Below are positions 9,834-17,923 of a stretch of 64,000 nucleotides of DNA, in pieces. Source of the stretch: Halalkalibacter akibai JCM 9157 (GTDB lineage: Bacteria > Bacillota > Bacilli > Bacillales > Bacillaceae_D). Within the stretch, counting starts at the first letter, position 1, and the number at the start of each line of letters is the position of its first letter. The stretch spans positions 124,001 through 188,000 of the forward strand of contig NZ_BAUV01000002.1 in NCBI RefSeq assembly GCF_000513135.1, given 5' to 3'. The position numbers were made by a program, and so were the translations under genes. The notes beneath the pieces were generated by a model. The model saw only the letters and a program-made list of their open reading frames with translations, ran no database searches and had not been told where the DNA came from.

Positions 9834-10250
9834 ATGAATGTTAATCAAGCAATGGAACTGTTAAAGGAAAAGGGATACAAGCATACTGGCAAGAGAGAGG
9901 ATATGTTGCATTTATTTGCAGATGAAAAACGTTATTTGTCAGCAAAAGATGTATTAGAGCACTTGCAATCTGAGTATCCCGGAATGAGTTTCGATACGAT
10001 ATATCGGAACTTATCCTTATTTACAGATCTAAACATTCTAGAAGAAACAGAATTAGAAGGGGAAAAGCGATTTCGCTTTAGTTGTTCAACATCTAAGCAT
10101 CATCACCATTTGATATGTCTAGATTGTGGTAAAACAAAACACATTGAAAAATGTCCCATGGATTCAATTCGTGAGCAATTTCCTGATTTTGAAGTAACAG
10201 GTCATAAATTTGAAATATACGGAAAATGCCAAGAATGTGCACCTAATTAA
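9834..10250 (+). CDS. zur: Fur-family transcriptional regulator, probably Zur
   Basis: Metal-responsive repressor of about 138 residues. The N-terminal winged helix contains RYLSAKDVLEHLQ and SFDTIYRNLSLF. The C-terminal dimerisation domain contains the regulatory-site segment HHHHLICLDCGKTKHIEKC and a closing CQEC, so both CxxC-type pairs of the structural zinc site are present. ATG 9834 was chosen because GGAGGG lies five bases upstream and overlaps the longer GTG start. As the last gene of a zinc-type ABC operon, and at the yqfV position of the conserved gene order, Zur is more likely than Fur or PerR. Confidence 0.88.
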   Translation: MNVNQAMELLKEKGYKHTGKREDMLHLFADEKRYLSAKDVLEHLQSEYPGMSFDTIYRNLSLFTDLNILEETELEGEKRFRFSCSTSKHHHHLICLDCGKTKHIEKCPMDSIREQFPDFEVTGHKFEIYGKCQECAPN

Positions 10251-10277
10251 AAGGCTAAGAAAGTAAGCCTTTTAATT
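10246..10277 (+). terminator. Terminator of the zinc operon
   Basis: ATTAAAAGGCT pairs with AGCCTTTTAATT around an eight-base loop, and the stop codon lies in the 5' arm. There is no long T-tract beyond the stem, so termination may be leaky. Confidence 0.55.
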
Positions 10278-10284
10278 GTCACTT

Positions 10285-10322
10285 TTGTAAACGTTTACAA
10301 TTTTCTATAAAGAGTATATAAT
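10285..10322 (+). promoter_or_regulatory. cre operator overlapping a sigma-A promoter
   Basis: TGTAAACGTTTACA at 10286-10299 is a perfect palindrome and fits every position of the CcpA cre consensus TGWAANCGNTNWCA. Its right half is the -35 box TTTACA (10294-10299), and TATAAT follows at 10317-10322 after a 17-bp spacer. A bound CcpA-type repressor would occlude RNA polymerase. The promoter drives the micro-ORF at 10374 and possibly the DUF1540 gene after it. Confidence 0.7.
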
Positions 10323-10373
10323 AGACCATATAAGAAAAAGAGAAAGAATCGTTCTATATACGGGGTGGAATCT

Positions 10374-10502
10374 ATGCAGAGTGACGTTGAAATTCTTTGT
10401 AAAGATGTTGAGTTAAAACTGAATCGAACTTTAAATCAGAAAGAAGAAGAAATCATTAAATGGATGCTGTTTAAACAGGATGAAATTCAAAAGGAAAACT
10501 AA
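10374..10502 (+). CDS. 42-residue hypothetical protein
   Basis: A small acidic/basic helical protein, MQSDVEILCKDVELKLN onward, ending DEIQKEN. GGGGTGG lies just upstream, and a strong promoter with a perfect cre site sits 52 bp before the ATG; an in-frame GTG at 10365 is an alternative start. Composition suggests a single amphipathic helical hairpin with one Cys and one Trp. I do not recognise the family. The position between zur and yqfW and the well-formed expression signals make it a likely real gene despite its size. Confidence 0.6.
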   Translation: MQSDVEILCKDVELKLNRTLNQKEEEIIKWMLFKQDEIQKEN

Positions 10503-10589
10503 TTTAAGTACTGTTTAAATGGATTCCAGAATTTGATTAGAATGATATGTGTACAATGTCTAATCCTAGCAGTAGGAGGGGATGACATT

Positions 10590-10808
10590 ATGGCTAATCC
10601 ATTGGTAAAATGTAATGTAGCAAATTGTACGTTCTGGGGTGAAGGAAATAAGTGTCAAGCGGATTCGATACTTGTTGAAATTGATTCGCATGCTAATCGT
10701 GACTATAACATGGAGGCAGGAACTGAGCCTTATGAAGCTTCAGAACATAAAGATGCTGCCGACACGATTAAGGAAACGTGCTGTCATACCTTCCAGCCTA
10801 AAGAATAA
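10590..10808 (+). CDS. DUF1540 small cysteine-rich protein
   Basis: 72 residues beginning MANPLVKCNVANCTFWGEG. The cysteine spacing (KCNVANCTFWGEGNKC and a later CCHTF) is that of DUF1540, small proteins common in spore-forming Firmicutes and thought to bind metal; their function is not established. AGGAGGGG upstream of ATG 10590 sets the start, discarding an upstream extension of the frame. A strong terminator follows. Confidence 0.8.
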   Translation: MANPLVKCNVANCTFWGEGNKCQADSILVEIDSHANRDYNMEAGTEPYEASEHKDAADTIKETCCHTFQPKE

Positions 10809-10815
10809 TAATTTT

Positions 10816-10846
10816 AGACCCGCTAGCTAATATAGCGGGTCTTTTT
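10816..10846 (+). terminator. Rho-independent terminator after the DUF1540 gene
   Basis: AGACCCGCTA pairs with TAGCGGGTCT, followed by a T-run. Confidence 0.85.
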
Positions 10847-10879
10847 CGACGTTAATTTTCAGAATTCTGTAACCATTGA

Positions 10880-11431
10880 TCAACAAGCCTTGGCATCTTT
10901 CCAATTTTGAGCTCTAATTACGTTGTCTGGAATAGTTAAACGGTTATACGGGGTGTCCATTAATATGACAGGAATATTGAACTCTTCCGCAATAGCAACG
11001 GCATTATCATGCTTGTCTTCAAAGAAAATATCTAATTGGTGTTCCCGAATAGCCTCAATTTTATCATGCTTGCCAACTAGTTCAATATGATCAAATGGAA
11101 TGGAATTTGTTTTGAACCAATCAGTAGTTATGTCAGCTAAATGATTTCTTCTTGCTGTAATATAAATTAAATCGTGAGATTGATTCCATTCATGTAATGT
11201 ATTTTCAACATGAGGAGCTAGCTCTGCTTCTTGGTAAATAGTTCCTTCATAATGCCCCATCCATTCCCAAAACTGTTCTTCAGATATATTTAAAACCGTT
11301 GTTAAATCGTAAACAGTTAGATCGTCCAATGTTAATGATTTTTTAAAGTGTTGATTTAAATAAGGAATAAAAGTGCTTGGACACGTAATGGTACCATCGA
11401 TATCGAGCCCCATTCTTCTTTTTATAGACAT
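10880..11431 (-). CDS. yqfW: YqfW-like 5'(3')-deoxyribonucleotidase family (HAD) protein
   Basis: HAD-superfamily phosphatase of about 183 residues. The nucleophile motif is GLDIDGTIT near the N-terminus, motif II is IYITARR, and the acidic motif is DIFFEDKHDNA. This pattern fits the NT5C/YqfW putative nucleotidases, which release phosphate from (deoxy)nucleotides; the substrate is unproven. ATG 11431 (MSIKRRMGLDIDG) follows GAGGTGAAAGGT; the longer frame to 11533 runs into the leader of the divergent gene. It occupies the yqfW place in the conserved order. Confidence 0.8.
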   Translation of the reverse strand: MSIKRRMGLDIDGTITCPSTFIPYLNQHFKKSLTLDDLTVYDLTTVLNISEEQFWEWMGHYEGTIYQEAELAPHVENTLHEWNQSHDLIYITARRNHLADITTDWFKTNSIPFDHIELVGKHDKIEAIREHQLDIFFEDKHDNAVAIAEEFNIPVILMDTPYNRLTIPDNVIRAQNWKDAKAC

Positions 11432-11600
11432 ACCTTTCACCTCATATATTAACTTCTTTCCTCCTAACATTACACGAAAAGTGAAACTCGGTCTAGTCGA
11501 CCTGACCTTCCCTGAAAATGAAAAGATTAACACCGATAATTATGAGGTCATGCGTCATACTAAGAAATGTTCCCCGAAACAAAGAAAGTGAGGGATTCAT

Positions 11601-12062
11601 ATGACAGACCGAAGATATCCAGATGATGAACCAATTAGGTTAGTTGATGAAGATGACCGCTCGTTAACATTGGTTAACAATCATGTTGATGGTGTTGATG
11701 AGAACGGGAGAAGCGATACCCGTGATCTAGAGTTAACAGATGAAGAAAGAGAAAGAGAACCTGTTATTACTAACTTCCAAGAAGAAACAGCTGTGGAATA
11801 TGGAGTTATGAATGACAGAGTTGAGAGAGATGAAACAGCAATGGCAAATCAAGACGATGTCACCGCTGGACGTGGTGTAGGTACGTTTGCGATTGTTCTA
11901 TCAATTCTTTCCCTATTCTTCTTACCGATATTACTTGGAGCAGCAGGGATTGTCGTAGGTTTTGTTTCACGTCGCAATGGCTCTACAGCATTAGGTAATT
12001 GGGCAATTGGTATTGGTGCAATTTCAATTCTGATGACCGTCTTTTTCTCTCCTTTTTTCTAG
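11601..12062 (+). CDS. yqfX: YqfX-like membrane protein with a DUF4190-type C-terminus
   Basis: 153 residues in two parts. Residues 1-90 are hydrophilic and strongly acidic. Two hydrophobic segments follow (GTFAIVLSILSLFFLPILLG and GNWAIGIGAISILMTVFFS) joined by a short loop with GFVSRRNGS, the DUF4190-like hairpin. It would sit in the membrane with a long cytoplasmic tail. Function is unknown. It is divergent from yqfW and lies beside ispG as yqfX does in Bacillus. Confidence 0.7.
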   Translation: MTDRRYPDDEPIRLVDEDDRSLTLVNNHVDGVDENGRSDTRDLELTDEEREREPVITNFQEETAVEYGVMNDRVERDETAMANQDDVTAGRGVGTFAIVLSILSLFFLPILLGAAGIVVGFVSRRNGSTALGNWAIGIGAISILMTVFFSPFF

Positions 12063-12083
12063 ATAAAAAAGGGGCGGGGAACA

Positions 12084-12117
12084 TAAAAAGCACCAGCTCA
12101 TGCTGGTGCTTAATTTT
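12084..12117. terminator. Terminator between yqfX and ispG
   Basis: AAGCACCAGC and GCTGGTGCTT form a 10-bp perfect stem around a four-base CATG loop. The minus-strand reading ends in a run of five T, so it serves ispG best, and it can also stop yqfX transcription. Confidence 0.8.
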
Positions 12118-13219
12118 ATGCTTTTTCTAATTCACGTTGCTTCTTAAAATGTTCTTCCGCAATTTTATCAATTTCTATCTTTAATTCCTCGACCATCGTT
12201 TCCTCAGGAACTTTTCTAACAATTTCACCTTTCATGAAAAGAAGACCTTCTCCACGAGCTCCAGCAATTCCGATATCTGCTTCTCTTGCTTCACCAGGAC
12301 CATTAACTGCACAGCCGAGAACAGCTACTTTAATTGGGGCCTTTATTTTGGAAATATAATCTTCTATTTCATTTGCGATGCTAATAAGATCAATTTCTAT
12401 TCGACCGCAAGTCGGACAAGAAATAAGAGTAGCTGCATTTGAAGCTAGGCCGAATGATTTAAGCAATTCACGCGCCACTTTTACTTCTTCAACAGGATCA
12501 GCACTTAGAGAGATCCGAACAGTATTCCCAATTCCCATATTAAGAATTGCCCCTAAGCCAGCTGCGCTCTTAATGGTACCCGCAAATAATGTACCAGACT
12601 CGGTAATTCCTAAATGAAGAGGGTAATCAAACGCTTTAGCTGCTTTTTCATAAGCTTCGATGGCTAAATTAACATCTGAAGCTTTCATTGACACAATAAT
12701 GTCATGAAAGTCTAAATCCTCAAGAATTTTAATATGGTGTAGAGCACTTTCAACCATACCATCCGCAGTTGGATATCCATACTTTTCTAGGATTCTTTTT
12801 TCAAGTGAGCCAGCATTTACTCCAATTCGAATTGGAATTCCCTTTTCTTTAGCTGCTTTAACTACAGCTTCAACTTTATGACGTTTACCGATATTGCCTG
12901 GGTTGATTCGGATCTTATCAGCTCCACCTTCAATTGCTTTTAAGGCAAGCTTATAGTCAAAGTGGATATCGACTACAAGAGGAATATTAATTTGAGCTTT
13001 AATATCAGCTATTGCTTCTGCAGCGCGCATATCAGGGCATGCTACACGAACTACTTGACATCCTGCTTCTTCAAGTCGCTTGATTTCTGCGACGGTCGCT
13101 TCTACATCATGTGTTTTGGTCGTTGTCATACTTTGGACAACAACTTCATTGTTTCCGCCGATCGTCAAATTACCAACCTTGACTGGTCGAGTTTTTGTAC
13201 GATGTGTTAATTCGGTCAT
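12116..13219 (-). CDS. ispG: (E)-4-hydroxy-3-methylbut-2-enyl-diphosphate synthase
   Basis: Penultimate enzyme of the MEP isoprenoid pathway, reducing methylerythritol cyclodiphosphate to HMBPP with a [4Fe-4S] cluster and a flavodoxin or ferredoxin donor. 367 residues, normal for the bacterial two-domain form. The TIM-barrel domain opens [13 protein letters not shown]. Cluster ligands are in [12 protein letters not shown] and [19 protein letters not shown]. The ATG at 13219 is preceded by an AGGAG-type site. It is transcribed in the same direction as, and downstream of, the LysM gene. Confidence 0.96.
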   Translation of the reverse strand: MTELTHRTKTRPVKVGNLTIGGNNEVVVQSMTTTKTHDVEATVAEIKRLEEAGCQVVRVACPDMRAAEAIADIKAQINIPLVVDIHFDYKLALKAIEGGADKIRINPGNIGKRHKVEAVVKAAKEKGIPIRIGVNAGSLEKRILEKYGYPTADGMVESALHHIKILEDLDFHDIIVSMKASDVNLAIEAYEKAAKAFDYPLHLGITESGTLFAGTIKSAAGLGAILNMGIGNTVRISLSADPVEEVKVARELLKSFGLASNAATLISCPTCGRIEIDLISIANEIEDYISKIKAPIKVAVLGCAVNGPGEAREADIGIAGARGEGLLFMKGEIVRKVPEETMVEELKIEIDKIAEEHFKKQRELEKA

Positions 13220-13351
13220 GGACCAATCGCTCCTTTATGTTCGAAGATAACTCTTCAGTAATCTCACGCAAGAGATTCGTCTTCATTTTACCAATGACAG
13301 TAATTGTTTGGCAAGGATAAAGTAGTGAACAAGACTCAACTTCAGTTTTGC

Positions 13352-13705
13352 TTAATGATAAACAGGGAAAAGGTAGGCTTTACCAATTTGAATCTCTTCT
13401 GGCTTAGTTCCTCCGTTTAATTCTTGAAAATCAAACACAATCTCTTGGATCGAGGCTGGTATTGGCCCTTCATGTAAATGCTCAACAATGGAAAGTACCG
13501 TATGACCAGGCTCGACTGTTACTTCTTGAAAAGGATCGAACGGAACCGAGGCGTTAATTTCTTCAGTCACAATCTCAGTCTCTGTTTCTTCAATTGTTGT
13601 AACTTCAACTTCTGTTAATCCGTTGGGTAAAGTACCAATTGTAAGATCATAATAAACACTATATAAAATAACGAGGATGATGAAAATCGTTCCAATACGT
13701 TTCAT
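13352..13705 (-). CDS. yqfZ: YqfZ-like membrane-anchored LysM protein
   Basis: 117 residues. An N-terminal hydrophobic segment (IGTIFIILVILYSVYY) is probably an uncleaved anchor. A Glu/Thr-rich linker follows, then a degenerate LysM-like domain (EVTVEPGHTVLSIVEHLHEG to EEIQIGKAYLFPVY). LysM binds N-acetylglucosamine polymers, suggesting a peptidoglycan-facing role. In Bacillus, yqfZ sits upstream of ispG as here, and some LysM proteins of this type are sporulation-linked. Role inferred from context only. Confidence 0.7.
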   Translation of the reverse strand: MKRIGTIFIILVILYSVYYDLTIGTLPNGLTEVEVTTIEETETEIVTEEINASVPFDPFQEVTVEPGHTVLSIVEHLHEGPIPASIQEIVFDFQELNGGTKPEEIQIGKAYLFPVYH

Positions 13706-13817
13706 TTGGCTTGTCCCCCTTAAAAGTAGAGTTATACATTTAAAGTGTATGCTTTTCTTAAAGTTATATGACTAAAAACAGGAAATTATTTCTACGACTT
13801 GTTTAGGAGTGGATATT

Positions 13818-15044
13818 ATGAGTGGTCGTTCAACATATATTTTATTTATAATTGGGATTTTACCGATCATTATGGTCGTAGGGAATTCCTTGTTTATACC
13901 ATTATTACCACAGATGCAATTAGACATGGGATTAACAACAGTTCAAGGCGGATGGCTTTTAACCGGCTTCTCCATTCCTGCTGCCTTACTTGTTCCTGTT
14001 GGGGGAATTGTGTCAGACAGGATAGGGAGAAGGAAAGTTGCACTTGTGGCTTTACCGATATTTATGTTAGGTTGCGTCATTTCCATGTTTGCTGGTATGA
14101 GAGCAAGTACAATTAGTTCAGAAGTATTTCAACTTATGATGGTTGGAAGAATCCTACAAGGGGTGGGGGCAGGAGGAGTAACCCCTCTTGCAATGGCGTT
14201 TATTTCAGATATTTATGAAGGCGAACAGAGAAATCGGGCTTTAGGAAGTATAGAGGTATTTAACGGAGTTGGAAAAGTGATAAGTCCGATCATTGGTGGT
14301 TTTGTGTTAGCCTTGTCTTGGTCTTATAGCTTTGTTATACTTCTTGCCATTTCAATATTTGCATTTTTGGGTATTCTATCCTTTCAATTACCTCAATCAG
14401 TAAAAGAAGGAAAAGCACTTAAAAAAAGAAAAATGATGGATATTTTTCAAAAGCAATGGCGTTGGATTATTCCCATTTTTTCTTGTGGAGCAATCGGAAT
14501 GTTTTTATTGTTTGGTTATTTATTTTACTTTGCCTATTTGTTAGAAACAACAACGATTTCTTCTGTTTTAATTGGTTTTCTTTTAGCGATCCCTGTGTTG
14601 ATGCTTGCTATCGGATCTTCGTTAACAGCGAAAAAATTAGTTGGAAATGAAGAACAATATAAAAAAGCGATCATTATAGGATTTATATTGATGATTATAG
14701 GCTCTTTTTTAATAATTGGCTTTACAATTCATGTGTATTTATTTCTGTTTTGTTTAATGGTTTTCGCGAGTGGTTTCGGAATTTTACTGCCAGCAGCAAA
14801 TGCTGCTTTAGCCTCGATCGTTCAAAAAGAAGAGAGAGGAACCGTTTTTTCTTTGTATTCTATGTTAAGATTTTTAGGGGTTGCGTTAGGACCGTTATTT
14901 TTTGGGATTTGGATGATAGATATCGAACAGATGGCTTTTACAGCTTTATTTTTTATAAGTATAAACGGAGTCATTATCCTTTATAGTTGGCGTTGTTTGC
15001 CAATTGGAAGAGAATGCGTTGCTACTGAAATGTCACGATTCTAA
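13818..15044 (+). CDS. Major facilitator superfamily drug-type exporter
   Basis: About 408 residues with roughly 12 membrane helices. The loop GGIVSDRIGRRKVALVALP is MFS motif A, and GRILQGVGAGGVTPLAMAFI is the antiporter motif C-type helix of drug/H+ antiporters. AGGAG sits eight bases before ATG 13818, preferred over the upstream GTG. The nearest relatives in Bacilli are bicyclomycin- or tetracycline-type exporters, but the substrate cannot be read from sequence. It is monocistronic and has no counterpart in the conserved Bacillus order, so it was probably inserted here. Confidence 0.8.
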   Translation: MSGRSTYILFIIGILPIIMVVGNSLFIPLLPQMQLDMGLTTVQGGWLLTGFSIPAALLVPVGGIVSDRIGRRKVALVALPIFMLGCVISMFAGMRASTISSEVFQLMMVGRILQGVGAGGVTPLAMAFISDIYEGEQRNRALGSIEVFNGVGKVISPIIGGFVLALSWSYSFVILLAISIFAFLGILSFQLPQSVKEGKALKKRKMMDIFQKQWRWIIPIFSCGAIGMFLLFGYLFYFAYLLETTTISSVLIGFLLAIPVLMLAIGSSLTAKKLVGNEEQYKKAIIIGFILMIIGSFLIIGFTIHVYLFLFCLMVFASGFGILLPAANAALASIVQKEERGTVFSLYSMLRFLGVALGPLFFGIWMIDIEQMAFTALFFISINGVIILYSWRCLPIGRECVATEMSRF

Positions 15045-15168
15045 TAAAATAGAGACTAAAGTCCCTTTAAAAAAATGCAGAAAAGGTGTTTCTTATTTAA
15101 GAGAGCATTCGTTATATAAAGGTTATTGAACCTAGGAATTTGCTCGGTCAAAAAAGGAGAAGATGAAA

Positions 15169-16044
15169 ATGAAATTGTGGATGAAAAAACTATTGACGCT
15201 TACTTTAGTGTTTTCGCTCGTTTTACCAATGCTTGTTGTTGCAGACGCAGCTCCTGGAGATGTTGTTATCACATTGGGAGAAAATTTATCTGAATCACAA
15301 AAACAAAGTTTATTATCTGAAATGGGAGCAGCTTCAGACGACCAGATCATTTATGTCACAAACGAAGAAGAACACCACTACCTTGGGAATTATATTAGTG
15401 CAGCTCGTATTGGGACAAGAGCACTTTCTTCCTCAAAGATTACACTTAGAGAATCGGGAGCTGGCCTAACTGTTGAAACAAATAATATTGACTGGGTCGC
15501 AGAAGAAATGTATGCAAATGCTTTGATTACTGCTGGAGTGGAAGATGCTGATATCTATGTTACAGCGCCCTTTAACGTATCAGGGACTGCTGCTTTAACT
15601 GGTTTAATTAAAGCCTATGAGATTGCAATGGAAATTGAAATACCAGAAGAACAAAAACAAATTGCTAATGAAGAAATGGTTCGAACTGGGGAATTAAGCG
15701 AATCAATCGGTGTTGAAGAAGCAACAGAATTAATGAATCGTATTAAAGAGGAAATTGCTAATAATCCAGTTGAAACAGAAGACGATTTGAGAGAGTTAAT
15801 TAGACGTGTGGCTCAGGAATTAGGCATTACTTTGACTGATGAGGAGCTAAATGGGCTTGTGTCGTTATTTATGAGAATGAAAGATCTTAATATTGATTGG
15901 AATCAAGTTCAAGATCAAATAACTAAAGTACGTGATAACCTTGGTGATTTCTTAAATCGTGAGGATACACAAGGCTTTATTAGAAACTTCCTCGATTTAA
16001 TTAACCGACTTATTGATTCACTTCGTGGGCTATTTAGTTCATAA
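15169..16044 (+). CDS. ypuA: Secreted DUF1002 protein, YpuA family
   Basis: About 291 residues with a clear Sec signal peptide (KKLLTLTLVFSLVLPMLVVADA), probably cleaved near residue 28. The mature part begins GDVVITLGENLSESQKQSLL and contains ISAARIGTRALSSSKITL, both characteristic of the DUF1002/YpuA family. The C-terminal half is helical, with a predicted amphipathic end (FLDLINRLIDSLRGLF). Function is unknown; YpuA is an exported protein. ATG 15169 is nine bases after AAGGAG; an ATG six bases earlier is too close. Terminator follows at once. Confidence 0.82.
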   Translation: MKLWMKKLLTLTLVFSLVLPMLVVADAAPGDVVITLGENLSESQKQSLLSEMGAASDDQIIYVTNEEEHHYLGNYISAARIGTRALSSSKITLRESGAGLTVETNNIDWVAEEMYANALITAGVEDADIYVTAPFNVSGTAALTGLIKAYEIAMEIEIPEEQKQIANEEMVRTGELSESIGVEEATELMNRIKEEIANNPVETEDDLRELIRRVAQELGITLTDEELNGLVSLFMRMKDLNIDWNQVQDQITKVRDNLGDFLNREDTQGFIRNFLDLINRLIDSLRGLFSS

Positions 16045-16071
16045 TAAGAGAGGATATTCCTCTCTTTTTTT
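16045..16071 (+). terminator. Terminator after ypuA
   Basis: AAGAGAGGA pairs with TCCTCTCTT around a three-base loop, followed by T7. Confidence 0.85.
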
Positions 16072-16283
16072 GTTGCATGTGTTTTCGTAATTGTTGCTGG
16101 GATATGTGGTTTTTTCCTTTTACAGTGATCTCAATATTAGCTTTCACTTCTCTAGCCTAGTTATCAAAAACAACATAGTATGCGAAAATAGCTTATTGAA
16201 ACAAAAATAAAACAGTAAATGTTTGGTGAAAGCTGAAACCAATCTTTTAGATTAAACGTATTCATACAAAGGAGGTTTGATTT

Positions 16284-16931
16284 ATGGAGTGGTTAGATTC
16301 TGCAACTATAGGGTTTGTCGTTGTGTTTTTAGGAACCTTGTTTTTAATTGGAGAACTACTCGTTCGAGCAAAGGGACTATTTGCCATCTTAGGTGTTGCT
16401 ATTATGGCTATGTATTTTTCCTATCACCTTTCAGGAGATGTAGGACTTTGGGTAGTAATTTTATATATGGTAGGTATGGCACTTATTGTAATTGACGGCA
16501 AGGTTATTACTGATGGAACAGTAGCATTGCTTGGTGTGATTTTAATGATAATTGGTTTAGCAGTTCCAGCACCAAATCTTATTTATGGTGTTTTAGTATC
16601 TATGGGATTTTTAGTAGGAGGATTTTCTTCTGCACTATTTTTAAAAGTTTTTCCTTCTAGGAATTTATGGGCTAAGATGACCTTGAAAGATCGGTTAACC
16701 GGAGATATTGGTTATAATTCGATAAATGAGCGTTACCATGAACTTGTTGGTAAGCAAGGAAGAACAATAAGCTCATTTAGACCAACTGGAACAATTGAAG
16801 TGGACGGAGAACAATATAGTGCGACAAGTGGTAGTTCTTGGCTTGAAGCAAACATGGATATTGTTGTGACGTCAGTAGATGGAACTAGAATATTAGTGAA
16901 GAAATTAGAAGATGATGAAAAGAGCGAGTAA
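16284..16931 (+). CDS. NfeD family membrane protein
   Basis: 215 residues, four to five membrane helices and a C-terminal OB-fold-like soluble domain (ELVGKQGRTISSFRPTGTIEVDG then ILVKKLE), the standard short NfeD layout. NfeD proteins normally pair with a flotillin/stomatin protein or carry a ClpP-like protease domain; here neither partner is adjacent. AAAGGAGG precedes the ATG. The 240 bp upstream hold no other gene I can support. Confidence 0.78.
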   Translation: MEWLDSATIGFVVVFLGTLFLIGELLVRAKGLFAILGVAIMAMYFSYHLSGDVGLWVVILYMVGMALIVIDGKVITDGTVALLGVILMIIGLAVPAPNLIYGVLVSMGFLVGGFSSALFLKVFPSRNLWAKMTLKDRLTGDIGYNSINERYHELVGKQGRTISSFRPTGTIEVDGEQYSATSGSSWLEANMDIVVTSVDGTRILVKKLEDDEKSE

Positions 16932-16960
16932 ACCTTTTTGGGTTAACTCGCTCTTTTTTT
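16917..16960. terminator. Bidirectional terminator overlapping two gene ends
   Basis: AAGAGCGAGT pairs with ACTCGCTCTT, with T-runs on both strands. The 5' arm includes the last codons and stop of the NfeD gene, and the 3' arm overlaps the end of the convergent yqgB gene. Confidence 0.85.
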
Positions 16961-17713
16961 GGGAATAGGGATTGACTTTATTGCCAAGAAAACAAGAACT
17001 AAGGTTGATAAAACAAACAAACTAAACGGAACAGAAAGTATTAACGTATCAATCCAATAAAGTGAAATGAGGGGTAGCGTAAGCGCATGTGCGGTTATCG
17101 ACCAAAAATGACGATATTGTAAAGATCTTCGCTCTCCCTTAATAAGGAACCCGAAAAGAGCCAAGATGGAAATGCCTAAATAAACTAACCCTGCTAGTCC
17201 TACATAGATAAGTGCTGAGATGATAAGTAATAAAAAAGGCAAAAATGATTGAAGATCAGAAATTCGTTTTGATAGATCATCTTTTGTGAATTCATGTAAA
17301 CCCATTAACGTGTAAGAAATCGAGTGGACGTGACCATTTGAGATAAAAAGAATATTTTGTTGTTGAAAAGCTGTAGCATCTTTTAATAAAACTAATTCTT
17401 GTTCCGTATAACGATTGTCGGGATCAATTAACATAAATCCGTCATTAAATTCTGTCTTATAGACCTCTGCTGAGCCGTCTAGTTTAAGTTCACCATTAAC
17501 AAATTCAAAGAAAGGCAGATCTTCAGTTAACAGATTATTTAGCCTTTCTACCCCAGTCCATGTTGTACTAGTGAAGGTTAAGAAGTAAGGTATGCTTGCG
17601 ACGAAGACAATGAAAAGAACGAATCCAATCGTAGTAGTGATTGGTCTAAATCGACTCTGAGCTATTGTCTTCTTATTGTATAAACTTTGTATGAACCATT
17701 TCCAAAAATTCAA
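16943..17713 (-). CDS. yqgB: DUF1189 membrane protein, YqgB family
   Basis: 256 residues. One N-terminal transmembrane segment (FVLFIVFVASIPYFLTF) is followed by an extracytoplasmic domain of about 100 residues and then four hydrophobic segments, matching DUF1189. The family name borrows from maltodextrin-utilisation proteins, but no activity is established. It holds the yqgB position between ispG and sodA. The start has AAGAGGGGA upstream. Confidence 0.75.
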   Translation of the reverse strand: MNFWKWFIQSLYNKKTIAQSRFRPITTTIGFVLFIVFVASIPYFLTFTSTTWTGVERLNNLLTEDLPFFEFVNGELKLDGSAEVYKTEFNDGFMLIDPDNRYTEQELVLLKDATAFQQQNILFISNGHVHSISYTLMGLHEFTKDDLSKRISDLQSFLPFLLLIISALIYVGLAGLVYLGISILALFGFLIKGERRSLQYRHFWSITAHALTLPLISLYWIDTLILSVPFSLFVLSTLVLVFLAIKSIPIPKKRAS

Positions 17714-17923
17714 GGTAAATCCCCTCTTTCATCCTAGCTTATTTTAACTAAGAAAACCTATAAATGCTATTGTCAAATTTTAAAACAAGCAAAGAAAAAT
17801 GTCTTTAAAAAAACTTTAAGATTTAATTGTTTACAAACCATTAATTTATGCTTAATAATAGACAGAGTGTCCATGTTGATGTTTGTCGAATTATCAGGAC
17901 AATGAACCTTATGGGATGAAGGG

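Noticed and set aside
13799-14116. Alternative 105-residue frame at the start of the MFS gene, and similar alternative frames throughout the window
   Set aside because: They overlap well-supported genes in another frame, lack ribosome sites and have improbable composition (Cys- or Phe-rich).
16284-16931. NfeD gene as part of a flotillin membrane-microdomain operon
   Set aside because: No flotillin or stomatin gene lies on either side, so that context claim is not supported here.
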